The notes beneath the pieces were generated by a model that did no database searches, was not told the DNA's origin, and saw only the letters and a program-made list of their open reading frames with translations. Below, in pieces: positions 1 through 7,778 of a stretch of 64,000 nt of DNA. The position numbers were made by a program, and so were the translations under genes. Source of the stretch: Ruegeria atlantica (GTDB lineage: Bacteria > Pseudomonadota > Alphaproteobacteria > Rhodobacterales > Rhodobacteraceae); the NCBI RefSeq assembly GCF_013032455.1, contig NZ_WQCF01000005.1:1-64000 (forward strand), given 5' to 3'. Every line of letters starts with the position of its first letter. Within the stretch, counting starts at the first letter, position 1.

Positions 1-35
1 CCCCAATGGACGCATACCAAGACGCCGCAGAATAA
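1..35 (+). CDS. 3' end of an upstream gene (partial, tentative)
   Basis: One frame of the first 35 bases reads as ten codons ending in a TAA at 33-35 (tail ...DAYQDAAE). It is followed eight bases later by a strong rho-independent terminator that needs a gene upstream of it on this strand. Ten codons cannot identify the product, and another frame also stops nearby (at 42), so this is a placement guess only. Confidence 0.3.
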   Translation, partial: PMDAYQDAAE

Positions 36-43
36 AAAAATAA

Positions 44-76
44 AACCCCGCCAAACATATCGGCGGGGTTTTTTCG
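44..76 (+). terminator. Rho-independent terminator
   Basis: A 9-bp perfect stem (AACCCCGCC at 44-52 with GGCGGGGTT at 62-70) is followed by a T-run (TTTTTT ending near 74). It closes the gene left of the window and isolates the serC leader transcript from it. Confidence 0.85.
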
Positions 77-153
77 CCAATCGGAAACCTCTGTTCTAAT
101 TTGCACCCTCTCCGGATGTCGTTTTCTGGATTCAAAGCGTCTTTTATGCTTGC

Positions 154-236
154 TGATGCTGCATGTGCATCATAGCTCTGTCCGCGGGACACCCCTCCCC
201 AACGAGGGGCGTGTATCTGGAAGGGTAATACACATG
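154..236 (+). ncRNA. serC leader RNA motif
   Basis: Three or four consecutive hairpins precede serC: TGATGC (154-159) with GCATCA (167-172); TGTCC (179-183) with GGACA (187-191); CCCCT (192-196) with AGGGG (205-209); and a final stem GTGTAT (211-216) with ATACAC (228-233). The last stem closes a loop that contains the Shine-Dalgarno purines (about 219-225) and ends directly at the ATG at 234. A serC leader motif with exactly this property, the last stem covering the ribosome binding site of the serC-serA operon, has been described from comparative genomics in alphaproteobacteria. The match is by position and architecture; no covariance model was run. The likely role is translational control of serC; I know of no firmly established ligand. 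Confidence 0.75.
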
Positions 237-1388
237 AGTATCGAACAACCGGCAGCGCGGCCGGCCAATCCGCGTTTTTCCTCGGGCCCCTGCGCCAAAC
301 CCCCTACATTCGAGCTGAGCAAGCTGGCCGATGCTGCGCTGGGGCGGTCGCACCGTGCCGCTGTTGGCAAGGATAAGCTGAAAGCGGCTATCGAGGGCAC
401 GCGCGAAGTGCTGGGTATTCCGGCAGATTACAAGATCGGCATCGTTCCCGCCTCGGATACCGGCGCGGTCGAAATGGCCCTGTGGTCCCTGTTGGGCGAA
501 CGCAAGGTTGAGATGCTGGCGTGGGAAAGCTTCGGCTCCGGTTGGGTCACCGATGTGGTCAAGCAACTGAAGATCGACGCCGAAGTGAAGGCCGCCGAAT
601 ATGGTCAGATCGTTGATCTCGCGTCTGTCGATTTCGCCAATGATGTTGTGTTTACATGGAATGGCACCACGTCGGGCGTGCGGGTTCCCAATGGCGACTG
701 GATCGCGGATGACCGTCAGGGCCTGACGATCTGTGACGCAACCAGCGCAGCTTTTGCGATGGACCTGCCCTGGGACAAGCTGGATGTCACCACCTTCAGC
801 TGGCAGAAGGTGCTGGGCGGTGAAGCGGCCCATGGGATGCTGATCCTGTCGCCCCGTGCAGTGGAGCGGTTGGAGAGCTATACACCTGTATGGCCGCTGC
901 CGAAGATTTTCCGCCTGACCAAAAGGGGCAAGCTGATCGACGGTATCTTTACCGGCGCTACGATCAACACGCCTTCGATGCTGGCAGTTGAGGATTACCT
1001 GTTCGCGCTGGATTGGGCGCGCTCGGTTGGTGGTCTGCAGGGTTTGATCGCCCGAGCTGATGCCAATGCCGGTGCGGTGCATGCATTCTGTGACCAGAAC
1101 GACTGGATTGCCAATCTAGCCGAGGATGCCGCGACGGAGTCGAACACTTCGGTTTGCTTGAAGTTCACCGATGACCGCATTCAAGATGGTGCTGTCTTTG
1201 CCAAGGCTGTAGCGAAACGGCTGGAGGCCGAGAACATCGCGCTGGACATCGGTGCCTATCGTGACGCGCCTGCGGGCCTGCGCATCTGGTGTGGTGGCAC
1301 GGTTGAGACTTCGGATATCGAGGCGATGTTGCCTTGGCTGGCATGGGCCTTTGAGGCTGAGATCGCGGCGCAAACCGAAGCTGCCTGA
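234..1388 (+). CDS. serC: Phosphoserine aminotransferase
   Basis: This PLP enzyme of 384 residues transaminates 3-phosphohydroxypyruvate with glutamate to O-phosphoserine, the second step of the phosphorylated serine pathway, in the cytosol. The PLP-binding lysine is K192 in the SWQKVLGGE motif; the N-terminal NPRFSSGP segment is typical of the family, and the form is the one found in alphaproteobacteria and methanogens. The ATG at 234 is chosen over an in-frame start at 150 because it carries the ribosome site GGAAGGG and follows directly the last stem of the leader RNA. It lies 57 bp upstream of serA and is very probably co-transcribed with it, with expression set by the leader. Confidence 0.95.
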   Translation: MSIEQPAARPANPRFSSGPCAKPPTFELSKLADAALGRSHRAAVGKDKLKAAIEGTREVLGIPADYKIGIVPASDTGAVEMALWSLLGERKVEMLAWESFGSGWVTDVVKQLKIDAEVKAAEYGQIVDLASVDFANDVVFTWNGTTSGVRVPNGDWIADDRQGLTICDATSAAFAMDLPWDKLDVTTFSWQKVLGGEAAHGMLILSPRAVERLESYTPVWPLPKIFRLTKRGKLIDGIFTGATINTPSMLAVEDYLFALDWARSVGGLQGLIARADANAGAVHAFCDQNDWIANLAEDAATESNTSVCLKFTDDRIQDGAVFAKAVAKRLEAENIALDIGAYRDAPAGLRIWCGGTVETSDIEAMLPWLAWAFEAEIAAQTEAA

Positions 1389-1445
1389 AATTTTCACCGG
1401 GCCGCCAAAGGCCCGGACCTCCCATAAAATTCAAGGACCAGAGAT

Positions 1446-3041
1446 ATGGCCCCCAAAGTACTCGTATCTGACAAGCTCAGCGAAACCGCCGTGCAGATCT
1501 TCCGCGATCGCGGCATCGACGTGGATTTTATGCCCGATCTGGGCAAGGACAAAGACAAGCTGGCCGAGGTGATCGGTCAGTATGACGGCCTTGCCATCCG
1601 CTCGGCCACCAAAGTCACGCCTTCCATTCTGGAAAAAGCTGACAAGTTGAAAGTCATCGGTCGCGCCGGGATCGGCACAGACAATGTCGACAAAGAAGCG
1701 GCGTCGAAAAAAGGTGTGATCGTGATGAACACACCTTTTGGCAACATGATCACTACGGCCGAGCACGCGATTGCGATGATGTTCGCTGTGGCGCGTCAAA
1801 TTCCCGAGGCCAGCACATCGACCCATGCGGGCAAGTGGGAAAAGTCCAAGTTCATGGGGATCGAGCTGACCAACAAGACGCTCGGTGTGATCGGTGCCGG
1901 TAATATCGGTGGCATCGTCTGCGAACGCGCACTTGGCCTGAAAATGAAGGTTGTCGCCTATGATCCGTATCTGGGCGAAGAGAAAGCGGCCAAGATGGGT
2001 GTGGAGAAGGTCGAGTTGGACGAGCTGCTGGCTCGCGCCGATTTCATCACCCTGCACGTGCCGTTGACCGATCAGACCCGCAACATCCTAAGTCGCGAGA
2101 ACCTTGCCAAGACTAAGAAAGGCGTGCGCATCGTGAACTGTGCCCGCGGCGGTCTGGTCGACGAAGAGGCACTGGCTGAGGCGCTGCAATCGGGTCAGGT
2201 CGCGGGTGCAGCCTTTGATGTGTTCAGCGAGGAACCGGCCAAGGAAAACGCGTTGTTCAACCTGCCCAACGTGGTCTGCACGCCTCACCTTGGTGCGGCC
2301 ACGACTGAAGCGCAGGAAAACGTCGCTCTGCAGGTGGCTGAGCAAATCTCGAACTACCTGCTGACCGGCGCGGTGGAAAACGCGCTGAACATGCCCAGCG
2401 TCACCGCCGAAGAGGCCAAGGTCATGGGGCCGTGGATCAAACTGGCCGGTCATCTCGGCAGCTTCATCGGCCAGATGACGGATGAACCGATCAAGGCGAT
2501 CAACATCCTGTATGACGGTGTGGCGTCCGAGATGAACCTGGCCGCGCTGAATTGCTCGGTGATCGCGGGGATCATGAAGAAGTTTAACCCCGAGGTGAAC
2601 ATGGTCTCGGCTCCGGTTGTGGCCAAAGAGCGTGGGATTCAGATTTCTACGACCAATCAGGACAAGTCCGGGGCGTTCGAAGGCTATATCAAGGTGACTG
2701 TGGTGACTGAAAAGCGCGAGCGCTCGATCGGGGGGACTGTGTTCAGTGATGGCAAGCCGCGTTTCATCCAGATCAAGGGTATCAACATCGATGCTGAGAT
2801 TGGTGCGCATATGCTTTATACGACCAACGAAGACGTTCCGGGTATTATCGGCACGCTGGGTCAGACCATGGGTGAGGCCAACGTCAACATCGCGAACTTT
2901 ACCCTGGGTCGCGCCGAAGCGGGTGGTGAAGCCATTGCATTGCTTTATGTGGACGAGCCGGTGCCAGCCGAGGCGCGCGCCAAGCTGGCTGAGACAGGTC
3001 TGTTCACACAGGTCAAGCCGCTGGAATTCGATGTCGCCTAA
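1446..3041 (+). CDS. serA: D-3-phosphoglycerate dehydrogenase
   Basis: This 531-residue enzyme oxidises 3-phosphoglycerate to 3-phosphohydroxypyruvate with NAD, the committed step to serine. The NAD-binding GAGNIG lies at 150-155, the catalytic Arg in NCARGGLVDE is R234, and the catalytic His in the CTPHLGAAT segment is H281. The length matches the long type-I form: two catalytic/NAD-binding parts, an allosteric substrate-binding domain (about 315-450) and a C-terminal ACT domain (about 455-531, seen as MLYTTNEDVPGIIGTLG). The ACT domain suggests amino-acid feedback control. It is the second gene of the serC operon and is followed by a terminator. Confidence 0.97.
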   Translation: MAPKVLVSDKLSETAVQIFRDRGIDVDFMPDLGKDKDKLAEVIGQYDGLAIRSATKVTPSILEKADKLKVIGRAGIGTDNVDKEAASKKGVIVMNTPFGNMITTAEHAIAMMFAVARQIPEASTSTHAGKWEKSKFMGIELTNKTLGVIGAGNIGGIVCERALGLKMKVVAYDPYLGEEKAAKMGVEKVELDELLARADFITLHVPLTDQTRNILSRENLAKTKKGVRIVNCARGGLVDEEALAEALQSGQVAGAAFDVFSEEPAKENALFNLPNVVCTPHLGAATTEAQENVALQVAEQISNYLLTGAVENALNMPSVTAEEAKVMGPWIKLAGHLGSFIGQMTDEPIKAINILYDGVASEMNLAALNCSVIAGIMKKFNPEVNMVSAPVVAKERGIQISTTNQDKSGAFEGYIKVTVVTEKRERSIGGTVFSDGKPRFIQIKGINIDAEIGAHMLYTTNEDVPGIIGTLGQTMGEANVNIANFTLGRAEAGGEAIALLYVDEPVPAEARAKLAETGLFTQVKPLEFDVA

Positions 3042-3070
3042 GTGGTGTTGAATTTCCGAGACTATTTCGT

Positions 3071-3102
3071 ACCCGCGCCACCGAGGCGCGGGTATTTTCT
3101 TT
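3071..3102 (+). terminator. Terminator of serC-serA
   Basis: A perfect 9-bp stem ACCCGCGCC (3071-3079) / GGCGCGGGT (3085-3093) with a five-base loop is followed by ATTTTCTTTT. It lies 30 bp after the serA stop. Confidence 0.85.
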
Positions 3103-3158
3103 TCCCGCCCTCCAATTCGCGCCACAAGCAAGGTGTTCATTAGACCCGAGGGTTTTTT

Positions 3159-3896
3159 ATGCCATCCCCCATATACGCCGTCGGTGACATTCACGGTCAG
3201 CTCGAGATGCTGGTAAAAGCGTTACACCTGATTGAACGGGACGGCGGGACTGATGCGCGGATTGTTTTCCTGGGCGACTACGTGGATCGCGGACCAGACA
3301 GCCGCGGAGTTCTGGACCATTTGATCGCAGGGCAGAAAGCAGGGCGAAACTGGATCTTTCTGCTGGGAAATCACGACAGGATGTTCGCCAGATTCATGCG
3401 GGACGGGTCCACGTCCGAAGCTAAGCTGCGGGTAGGTGAGCACTGGTTGCACGACCGATTGGGCGGGGCGGAAACTTTGGCCTCTTACGGGGTCGATTTC
3501 CTGCCTGATGAGCGAATTTACCGGATTCTCGACCGCTTGCGGGCCAAAGTGCCGCCAGAACATGTCGAATTTCTGAATGGTTTGCTGACACACCATCTGG
3601 CAGGCGACGTGTTGTTCGCTCACGCTGGCATCCGCCCCGGTGTGCCCTTGTCTGATCAGACTGAGGAAGACCTGATCTGGATACGGCATGAGTTTCTGGA
3701 TGATCCTCGCCGGCATCCGTGGCTGGTTGTTCACGGGCACACGCCCGCGCCGCAGGCCGAGCATCTTGGAAACCGTATCAATCTGGATGGAGGCGCCGGG
3801 ATGGGGCGCCCCTTGGTTCCGGCTGTCTTTGAAGGGCGGGACTGTTGGCTGCTGACCGAAAATGGCCGTGTTCCGTTGACCCCTAGTCTTTTGTGA
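3159..3896 (+). CDS. PPP-family serine/threonine protein phosphatase-like metallophosphoesterase
   Basis: A 245-residue cytosolic calcineurin-like phosphoesterase. The three dimetal motifs of the PPP family are present in order: GDIHG (9-13), GDYVDRG (39-45) and GNHD (70-73), followed by FAHAG near 150 and VHGHTP near 195. Family members dephosphorylate phosphoserine/threonine proteins or small phosphoesters; the substrate cannot be read from sequence. The ATG at 3159 follows a GAGGG ribosome site. The gene stands alone between the serA terminator and the convergent malonyl-CoA synthetase, whose 3' end it overlaps by 14 bp. Confidence 0.85.
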   Translation: MPSPIYAVGDIHGQLEMLVKALHLIERDGGTDARIVFLGDYVDRGPDSRGVLDHLIAGQKAGRNWIFLLGNHDRMFARFMRDGSTSEAKLRVGEHWLHDRLGGAETLASYGVDFLPDERIYRILDRLRAKVPPEHVEFLNGLLTHHLAGDVLFAHAGIRPGVPLSDQTEEDLIWIRHEFLDDPRRHPWLVVHGHTPAPQAEHLGNRINLDGGAGMGRPLVPAVFEGRDCWLLTENGRVPLTPSLL

Positions 3897-5400
3897 ACAG
3901 GCCTTTGTAGTCCTCGCGCAGCGCGTTTTTCTGTACCTTGCCCATCGTGTTTCGGGGCAGCTCGTCCAGAATGATCAGCTTGCGAGGATGCTTGAACCGG
4001 GCCAGCGCCTCTTGCACTTTGGCAAGGATGGCGTCGAGGTCTGGCGTTTGACCCGGTTCCGGTACCAGAATGCCCACAGGGGTCTCGCCAAAATCCGGGT
4101 GAGGTACACCGATCACCGCACTTTCCAGCACGCCGGGTTGGTCGTCCAGTATCAGCTCAATTTCTTTGGGATAGATGTTGTAACCGCCCGAGATGATCAG
4201 GTCTTTGCCGCGCCCAACGATGTGGACATAACCGTCCTCATCCACGCACCCCAGATCGCCGGTGATAAAGAAACCGTCCTGGCGCAACTCGGCGGCGGTT
4301 TTCTCGGGCATCTGCCAATAGCCTTGAAACACATTTGGGCCACGCACTTCGATCATGCCAATTTCCCCTTCGGGCAACGCCTCACCGCTTTCGGGATTGG
4401 TCACCTTCAACTCAACGCCGGGTAGGGGGAGGCCGACCGTTCCCGCGCGGCGCTCACCATCATAGGGATTGGACGTGTTCATATTTGTCTCGGTCATACC
4501 GTAGCGTTCCAGAATGCGGTGGCCGGTGCGGACCTCGAACCGCTCGTGGGATTCCGCAAGCAACGGGGCTGATCCTGAAATGAACAGCCGCATGTGCCGC
4601 GTCAGATCGCCGGTGAAACGATCATCCCCCAGCAGGCGGGTGTAGAATGTCGGAACTCCCATCATCGACGTGGCCTGTGGCATCAAGCGCAGCATGTCGT
4701 CCAGATCGAATTTAGGCAGAAAGATCATCGCCCCGCCCGAGGCGAGGATCACATTCGTGGCCACGAACAGTCCATGAGTGTGAAAGATCGGCAGCGCATG
4801 CAGCAACACATCATCGCGGGTGAACCGCCATTGCTGCACCAACATTTCCGCATTCGACAGCAGATTGGCCTGAGTCAGCATCGCCCCTTTTGATCTTCCT
4901 GTGGTGCCGGACGTATACAGAAACGCGGCCAGGTCATCCTCGGATCGTCGAACGGGTTCGAACGCGGGCAGCATTCCCATGGCCCGCCGCGTCAGGCTGC
5001 CCGTCCCATCGGCGTTCAGTGTCTCCAGCCGGGCGTTCTGGGCGGCGGCGATAGGGGCAAGACCTTGGGCTTTCGCATCGTCACAAACGACCAGCTTCGC
5101 ACCGCTGTTTTCGATGAAATATTGCAGCTCGGCCGAGGTATAGCCGGTGTTCAGCGGTAAAAAGATCAATCCGGTTTGCGTGCAGGCGGCATAGAGCGCC
5201 AGCGCTTCGGGTGATTTCTCGACCTGCACGGCCACCCGTTCGCCGGGTTCCAGTTCGAACCCGGACAGGGCGTTTGCGATCTGCGCGGCCATGTCCAGAA
5301 AAGTGGCGTGGGTCAGGGTCCGACCGTCGTGCAGATGCAGAAAGGGGGTGTCCTTGCCCGCATGAATGCCAAACAGTCTGTCATAAAGCGGGTTGCCCAT
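3883..5400 (-). CDS. Malonyl-CoA synthetase / acyl-CoA synthetase
   Basis: A 505-residue ANL-superfamily adenylating enzyme, most like the malonate-CoA ligases (MatB type) that make malonyl-CoA from malonate, ATP and CoA. The P-loop motif YTSGTTGRSKG lies at 162-172, YGMTE near 300, the GDLGCVDEDGY and GRGKDLIISGGYNIYP segments (motif III and hinge) near 385-415, and the catalytic C-terminal lysine in PRNTMGKVQKN near 490. The malonate assignment rests on overall length and resemblance, so another short-chain acid is possible. No malonate transporter or decarboxylase is adjacent. Confidence 0.8.
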   Translation of the reverse strand: MGNPLYDRLFGIHAGKDTPFLHLHDGRTLTHATFLDMAAQIANALSGFELEPGERVAVQVEKSPEALALYAACTQTGLIFLPLNTGYTSAELQYFIENSGAKLVVCDDAKAQGLAPIAAAQNARLETLNADGTGSLTRRAMGMLPAFEPVRRSEDDLAAFLYTSGTTGRSKGAMLTQANLLSNAEMLVQQWRFTRDDVLLHALPIFHTHGLFVATNVILASGGAMIFLPKFDLDDMLRLMPQATSMMGVPTFYTRLLGDDRFTGDLTRHMRLFISGSAPLLAESHERFEVRTGHRILERYGMTETNMNTSNPYDGERRAGTVGLPLPGVELKVTNPESGEALPEGEIGMIEVRGPNVFQGYWQMPEKTAAELRQDGFFITGDLGCVDEDGYVHIVGRGKDLIISGGYNIYPKEIELILDDQPGVLESAVIGVPHPDFGETPVGILVPEPGQTPDLDAILAKVQEALARFKHPRKLIILDELPRNTMGKVQKNALREDYKGLFTKD

Positions 5401-5763
5401 ATTGTTCTGCCCTTTACGCCTGCTCTATCCCGGCTGAATCTGTATCGGAATAAACGGGGGGTAAAGCAGAAATTCAGGAAAGAACCGGAATTGCGGGGCC
5501 GTGCATCATCCGGTGGCGAATGACGCCTTGGCAAGAGTCAAAGGCGTGCCTTTCAGAGCGTGCCCAAGCTTGTCTGTTGGTCTGGATTAAGTGACCGTCA
5601 CCGTGCCTGTGACGGAATGTGGATGCGGGCTATGACATTGTAAAAGCCTGCGCGCGTGAACATGGCTGCGTTTGCCCAGAATACTGGGCTGACCGCATCA
5701 AACTGTCACTGGCTAAAATGCTGCACCTGCGATATGCGCAGGTTATCTTGCCGGAGACTGAAG
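5401..5763 (+). promoter_or_regulatory. Hairpin-rich divergent intergenic region and possible serB leader
   Basis: This 363-bp gap separates the divergent malonyl-CoA synthetase (-) and serB (+). I see no convincing gene in it. It holds five hairpins on the serB side: ACGCCTT/AAGGCGT (5523-5547), CCGTCAC/GTGACGG (5595-5615), GCGGGC/GCCTGC with one G-U pair (5625-5651), GCCCAG-AATA-CTGGGC (5674-5689) and ACCTGCG/CGCAGGT (5725-5743). The serB ribosome site GGAG (about 5753) follows the last one. The region must carry promoters for both genes; a structured 5' untranslated region for serB is plausible. Confidence 0.45.
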
Positions 5764-6642
5764 ATGTACGTAGCCACACTGTTGACCAACCCGAACACGC
5801 CAAAGCTTGAGTACGCTCTGGTCGAGTCGTTGCGCAATGCGTGGGGTGGTGGCGAAGTGGTCTGGCTCAGCCCGAATGAGGCGGCAGAGTTCACCTTTGC
5901 CGACCTGCCTGACAACCAGTGGGAAGCCTGGACTGAGCTACAGCTATTGGAGGTCGACCTGATCGTGCAGCCGGTCGAAAAACGCCGCAAGCAGATGTTG
6001 TTGGCCGATATGGATAGCACCATGATCCAGCAGGAATGCATCGACGAATTAGCCGATGAGGCAGGCGTAGGCGACCGGGTCAAAGACATCACCGCGCGAG
6101 CGATGAATGGTGAGCTGGATTTCGAAGGCGCGCTGATCGAACGGGTGGGTCTGCTGAAAAATCTGGACGAGGCTGTGATTGACAAGGTGCTTGCGGAACG
6201 CATCACGCTGATGCCCGGCGGCAGGGAACTGATTGCAACCATGCGGACGAACGGCGGCTATGCAGCGCTGGTCTCGGGCGGGTTTACGGCGTTTACCGCG
6301 AAAGTGGCAAGTGAATTGGGTTTCGACGAAAACCGCGCCAATACGCTGTTGGCCGAGAATGGCAAACTTACCGGCGACGTGCAACGCCCGATTTTGGGTA
6401 AGCAGGCCAAGGTGAACGCGCTGGAGCAGATCACCAGTCGTCTCGGCCTGTCCGAAGAAGATGTCATTGCCGTTGGCGATGGCGCTAATGATCTGGGTAT
6501 GCTGGGGCGGGCTGGAACCGGTGTGGCGTTGCACGCCAAACCCTCGGTCGCAGAGCAATGTAACATTCGGATCAACTATGGGGATCTGACGGCGCTGCTG
6601 TACCTTCAGGGATATGCCCGCGCGGACTTTGCGGACGTGTGA
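5764..6642 (+). CDS. serB: Phosphoserine phosphatase
   Basis: This 292-residue HAD-superfamily phosphatase performs the last step of serine synthesis, O-phosphoserine to serine. The nucleophile motif DMDST is at D82 and D84, followed by the ECIDELAD helix that caps phosphoserine; the VSGGFTAF segment and the late GDGANDLGML acidic motif complete the HAD set. The first 75 residues form an ACT-like N-terminal part. The ATG at 5764, with GGAG ten bases before it, is preferred to an in-frame start at 5656, whose extra 36 residues are cysteine- and arginine-rich and unlike the family. Having serB within 3 kb of serC-serA puts the full serine route in one locus. Confidence 0.93.
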   Translation: MYVATLLTNPNTPKLEYALVESLRNAWGGGEVVWLSPNEAAEFTFADLPDNQWEAWTELQLLEVDLIVQPVEKRRKQMLLADMDSTMIQQECIDELADEAGVGDRVKDITARAMNGELDFEGALIERVGLLKNLDEAVIDKVLAERITLMPGGRELIATMRTNGGYAALVSGGFTAFTAKVASELGFDENRANTLLAENGKLTGDVQRPILGKQAKVNALEQITSRLGLSEEDVIAVGDGANDLGMLGRAGTGVALHAKPSVAEQCNIRINYGDLTALLYLQGYARADFADV

Positions 6643-6661
6643 CAGCAGGGGCTTCCCTTTA

Positions 6662-6679
6662 TTTAACAAAAATGTTAAA
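6662..6679. promoter_or_regulatory. Palindromic operator before the ArsR gene
   Basis: TTTAACA-AAAA-TGTTAAA is a perfect 7-4-7 inverted repeat ending eight bases before the ArsR start codon. ArsR-family repressors commonly bind such 12-2-12-like AT-rich palindromes in their own promoter, so autoregulation is the likely role. Confidence 0.6.
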
Positions 6680-6687
6680 CAGTGGTC

Positions 6688-7017
6688 ATGAATACGCTTC
6701 TGACCACATTCTCGGCCTTGTCCGATGCCACCCGATTCTCAATCGTCGAGCAACTGATGCAAGACGGAGAGCTTCCCGCCGGTGATCTGATCGAAGGGCG
6801 CGGCATGTCCGGCGCTGCGATCTCGCGCCACCTGAAGGTGCTGCGCGAAGCTGGCTTGGTGCTGCAACGGGTTCAGGGCAGCCAACGGATGTATTCCATC
6901 CAGCCCGAGGGGCTGCGGGCGATTGCCGAGTGGACCATCTCGAAACGACAGTTCTGGGAGAGCAGCCTCGACCGTTTGAACGACTTGATTGAAAGGGAGA
7001 ATTCATGGCCGACCTGA
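6688..7017 (+). CDS. ArsR-family transcriptional regulator
   Basis: A 109-residue winged-helix repressor. The helix-turn-helix runs over about 10-70 (FSALSDATRFSIVEQL, then MSGAAISRHLKVLREAGLV as the recognition helix region), followed by the wing VQGSQRMYSI. No cysteine metal-binding box (ELCVCDL type) is visible, so it is probably not a metalloregulator. The ATG at 6688 is preferred to a GTG six bases earlier. It overlaps the next gene by 13 bp. ArsR plus an SRPBCC protein is a recurring pair in which the regulator controls the partner; a palindrome sits in its promoter. Confidence 0.88.
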   Translation: MNTLLTTFSALSDATRFSIVEQLMQDGELPAGDLIEGRGMSGAAISRHLKVLREAGLVLQRVQGSQRMYSIQPEGLRAIAEWTISKRQFWESSLDRLNDLIERENSWPT

Positions 7018-7430
7018 AACTGGAACGTGAGTTCCCGACCGCACCGGAAAACCTGTTTGCCTGGATCAGCGATGGCGCGAAGCTGTTGCAGTGGTGGGGG
7101 CCGGAAGGAATGCACGTGCCTGAGCATGATCTGGATTTCTCGCGCCTTGGGCCGTGGTATTCGGTCATGCAGAACGCCGAGGGCCAGCAATACAAGGTCT
7201 CGGGGCAGGTCACCCATGTCGATCCGCCCAACTCGGTGGGATTCACATGGGGCTGGCATGACGATCAGGATCAGCGCGGTGCGGAAAGCCATGTAACGCT
7301 GACCGTCGAAGCGGCTGGCGAGGGCGCGCGCCTGATCCTGGATCACCGCGATCTGGGCGATGATGAGATTGCAGCGAACCACAACCAAGGCTGGACCTCG
7401 TCGCTACGCAAATTGGAAGCTCAGTTTTAA
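7005..7430 (+). CDS. SRPBCC (AHSA1-type) protein
   Basis: A 141-residue protein of the START/Bet v1 fold, AHSA1 branch: it begins LKLEREFPTAPENLFAWIS, has WWGPEGM near 28-34 and a C-terminal helix HNQGWTSSLRKLEAQF. Such proteins enclose a hydrophobic cavity; the ligand is unknown. It is translationally coupled to the ArsR gene upstream (13-bp overlap) and followed after 24 bp by a YCII protein, so the three look like one operon under the palindrome at 6662. Confidence 0.85.
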   Translation: MADLKLEREFPTAPENLFAWISDGAKLLQWWGPEGMHVPEHDLDFSRLGPWYSVMQNAEGQQYKVSGQVTHVDPPNSVGFTWGWHDDQDQRGAESHVTLTVEAAGEGARLILDHRDLGDDEIAANHNQGWTSSLRKLEAQF

Positions 7431-7454
7431 GAAATGCATCAGGGAGGAAGAGAA

Positions 7455-7775
7455 ATGCCCCAATTTCTGTTTGTCTATCACGGCGGTCATACCCCAACCG
7501 ATCCTGCCGAAATCGAAGCGACCATGGCCGCCTGGGGCGCGTGGTTCCAGAACATGGGCGACGCGCTGGACATCCCCGGCAATCCGGTGGGTCAGTCCTA
7601 TACGGTCAGTTCCGGTGGCGTTGTCGACAATGGCGGGGCAAACCCGGCGTCAGGTTTCACCGTCATCAAAGCCGACAGCATCGACGCCGCCACTGAGATG
7701 GCCAAGGGCTGCCCCATGGTTGTGAGCGGAACAGGCTCGGTCGAAGTGGCCGAGGTGCATCCGATCGAGATGTGA
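7455..7775 (+). CDS. YCII-related protein
   Basis: A 106-residue ferredoxin-like-fold protein of the YCII / DGPF family: it begins MPQFLFVYHGG and has the GFTVIKADSIDAATEMAKGCPMV segment typical of that group. Function is unknown for most members. The ATG at 7455 carries the ribosome site AGGAAGAG; a start at 7434 would add seven residues without a better site. It is the last gene of the ArsR-SRPBCC-YCII set, a combination often found near ECF sigma factors, although none is present here. Confidence 0.83.
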   Translation: MPQFLFVYHGGHTPTDPAEIEATMAAWGAWFQNMGDALDIPGNPVGQSYTVSSGGVVDNGGANPASGFTVIKADSIDAATEMAKGCPMVVSGTGSVEVAEVHPIEM

Positions 7776-7778
7776 CCC

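Noticed and set aside
5656..5763. In-frame N-terminal extension of serB from an ATG at 5656
   Set aside because: The 36 extra residues are Cys/Arg-rich, unlike the family, and the ribosome site and conserved start fit the ATG at 5764.
5619..5810. Possible 63-residue protein upstream of serB
   Set aside because: No clear ribosome site, it runs 47 bases into serB, and its composition looks like untranslated sequence.
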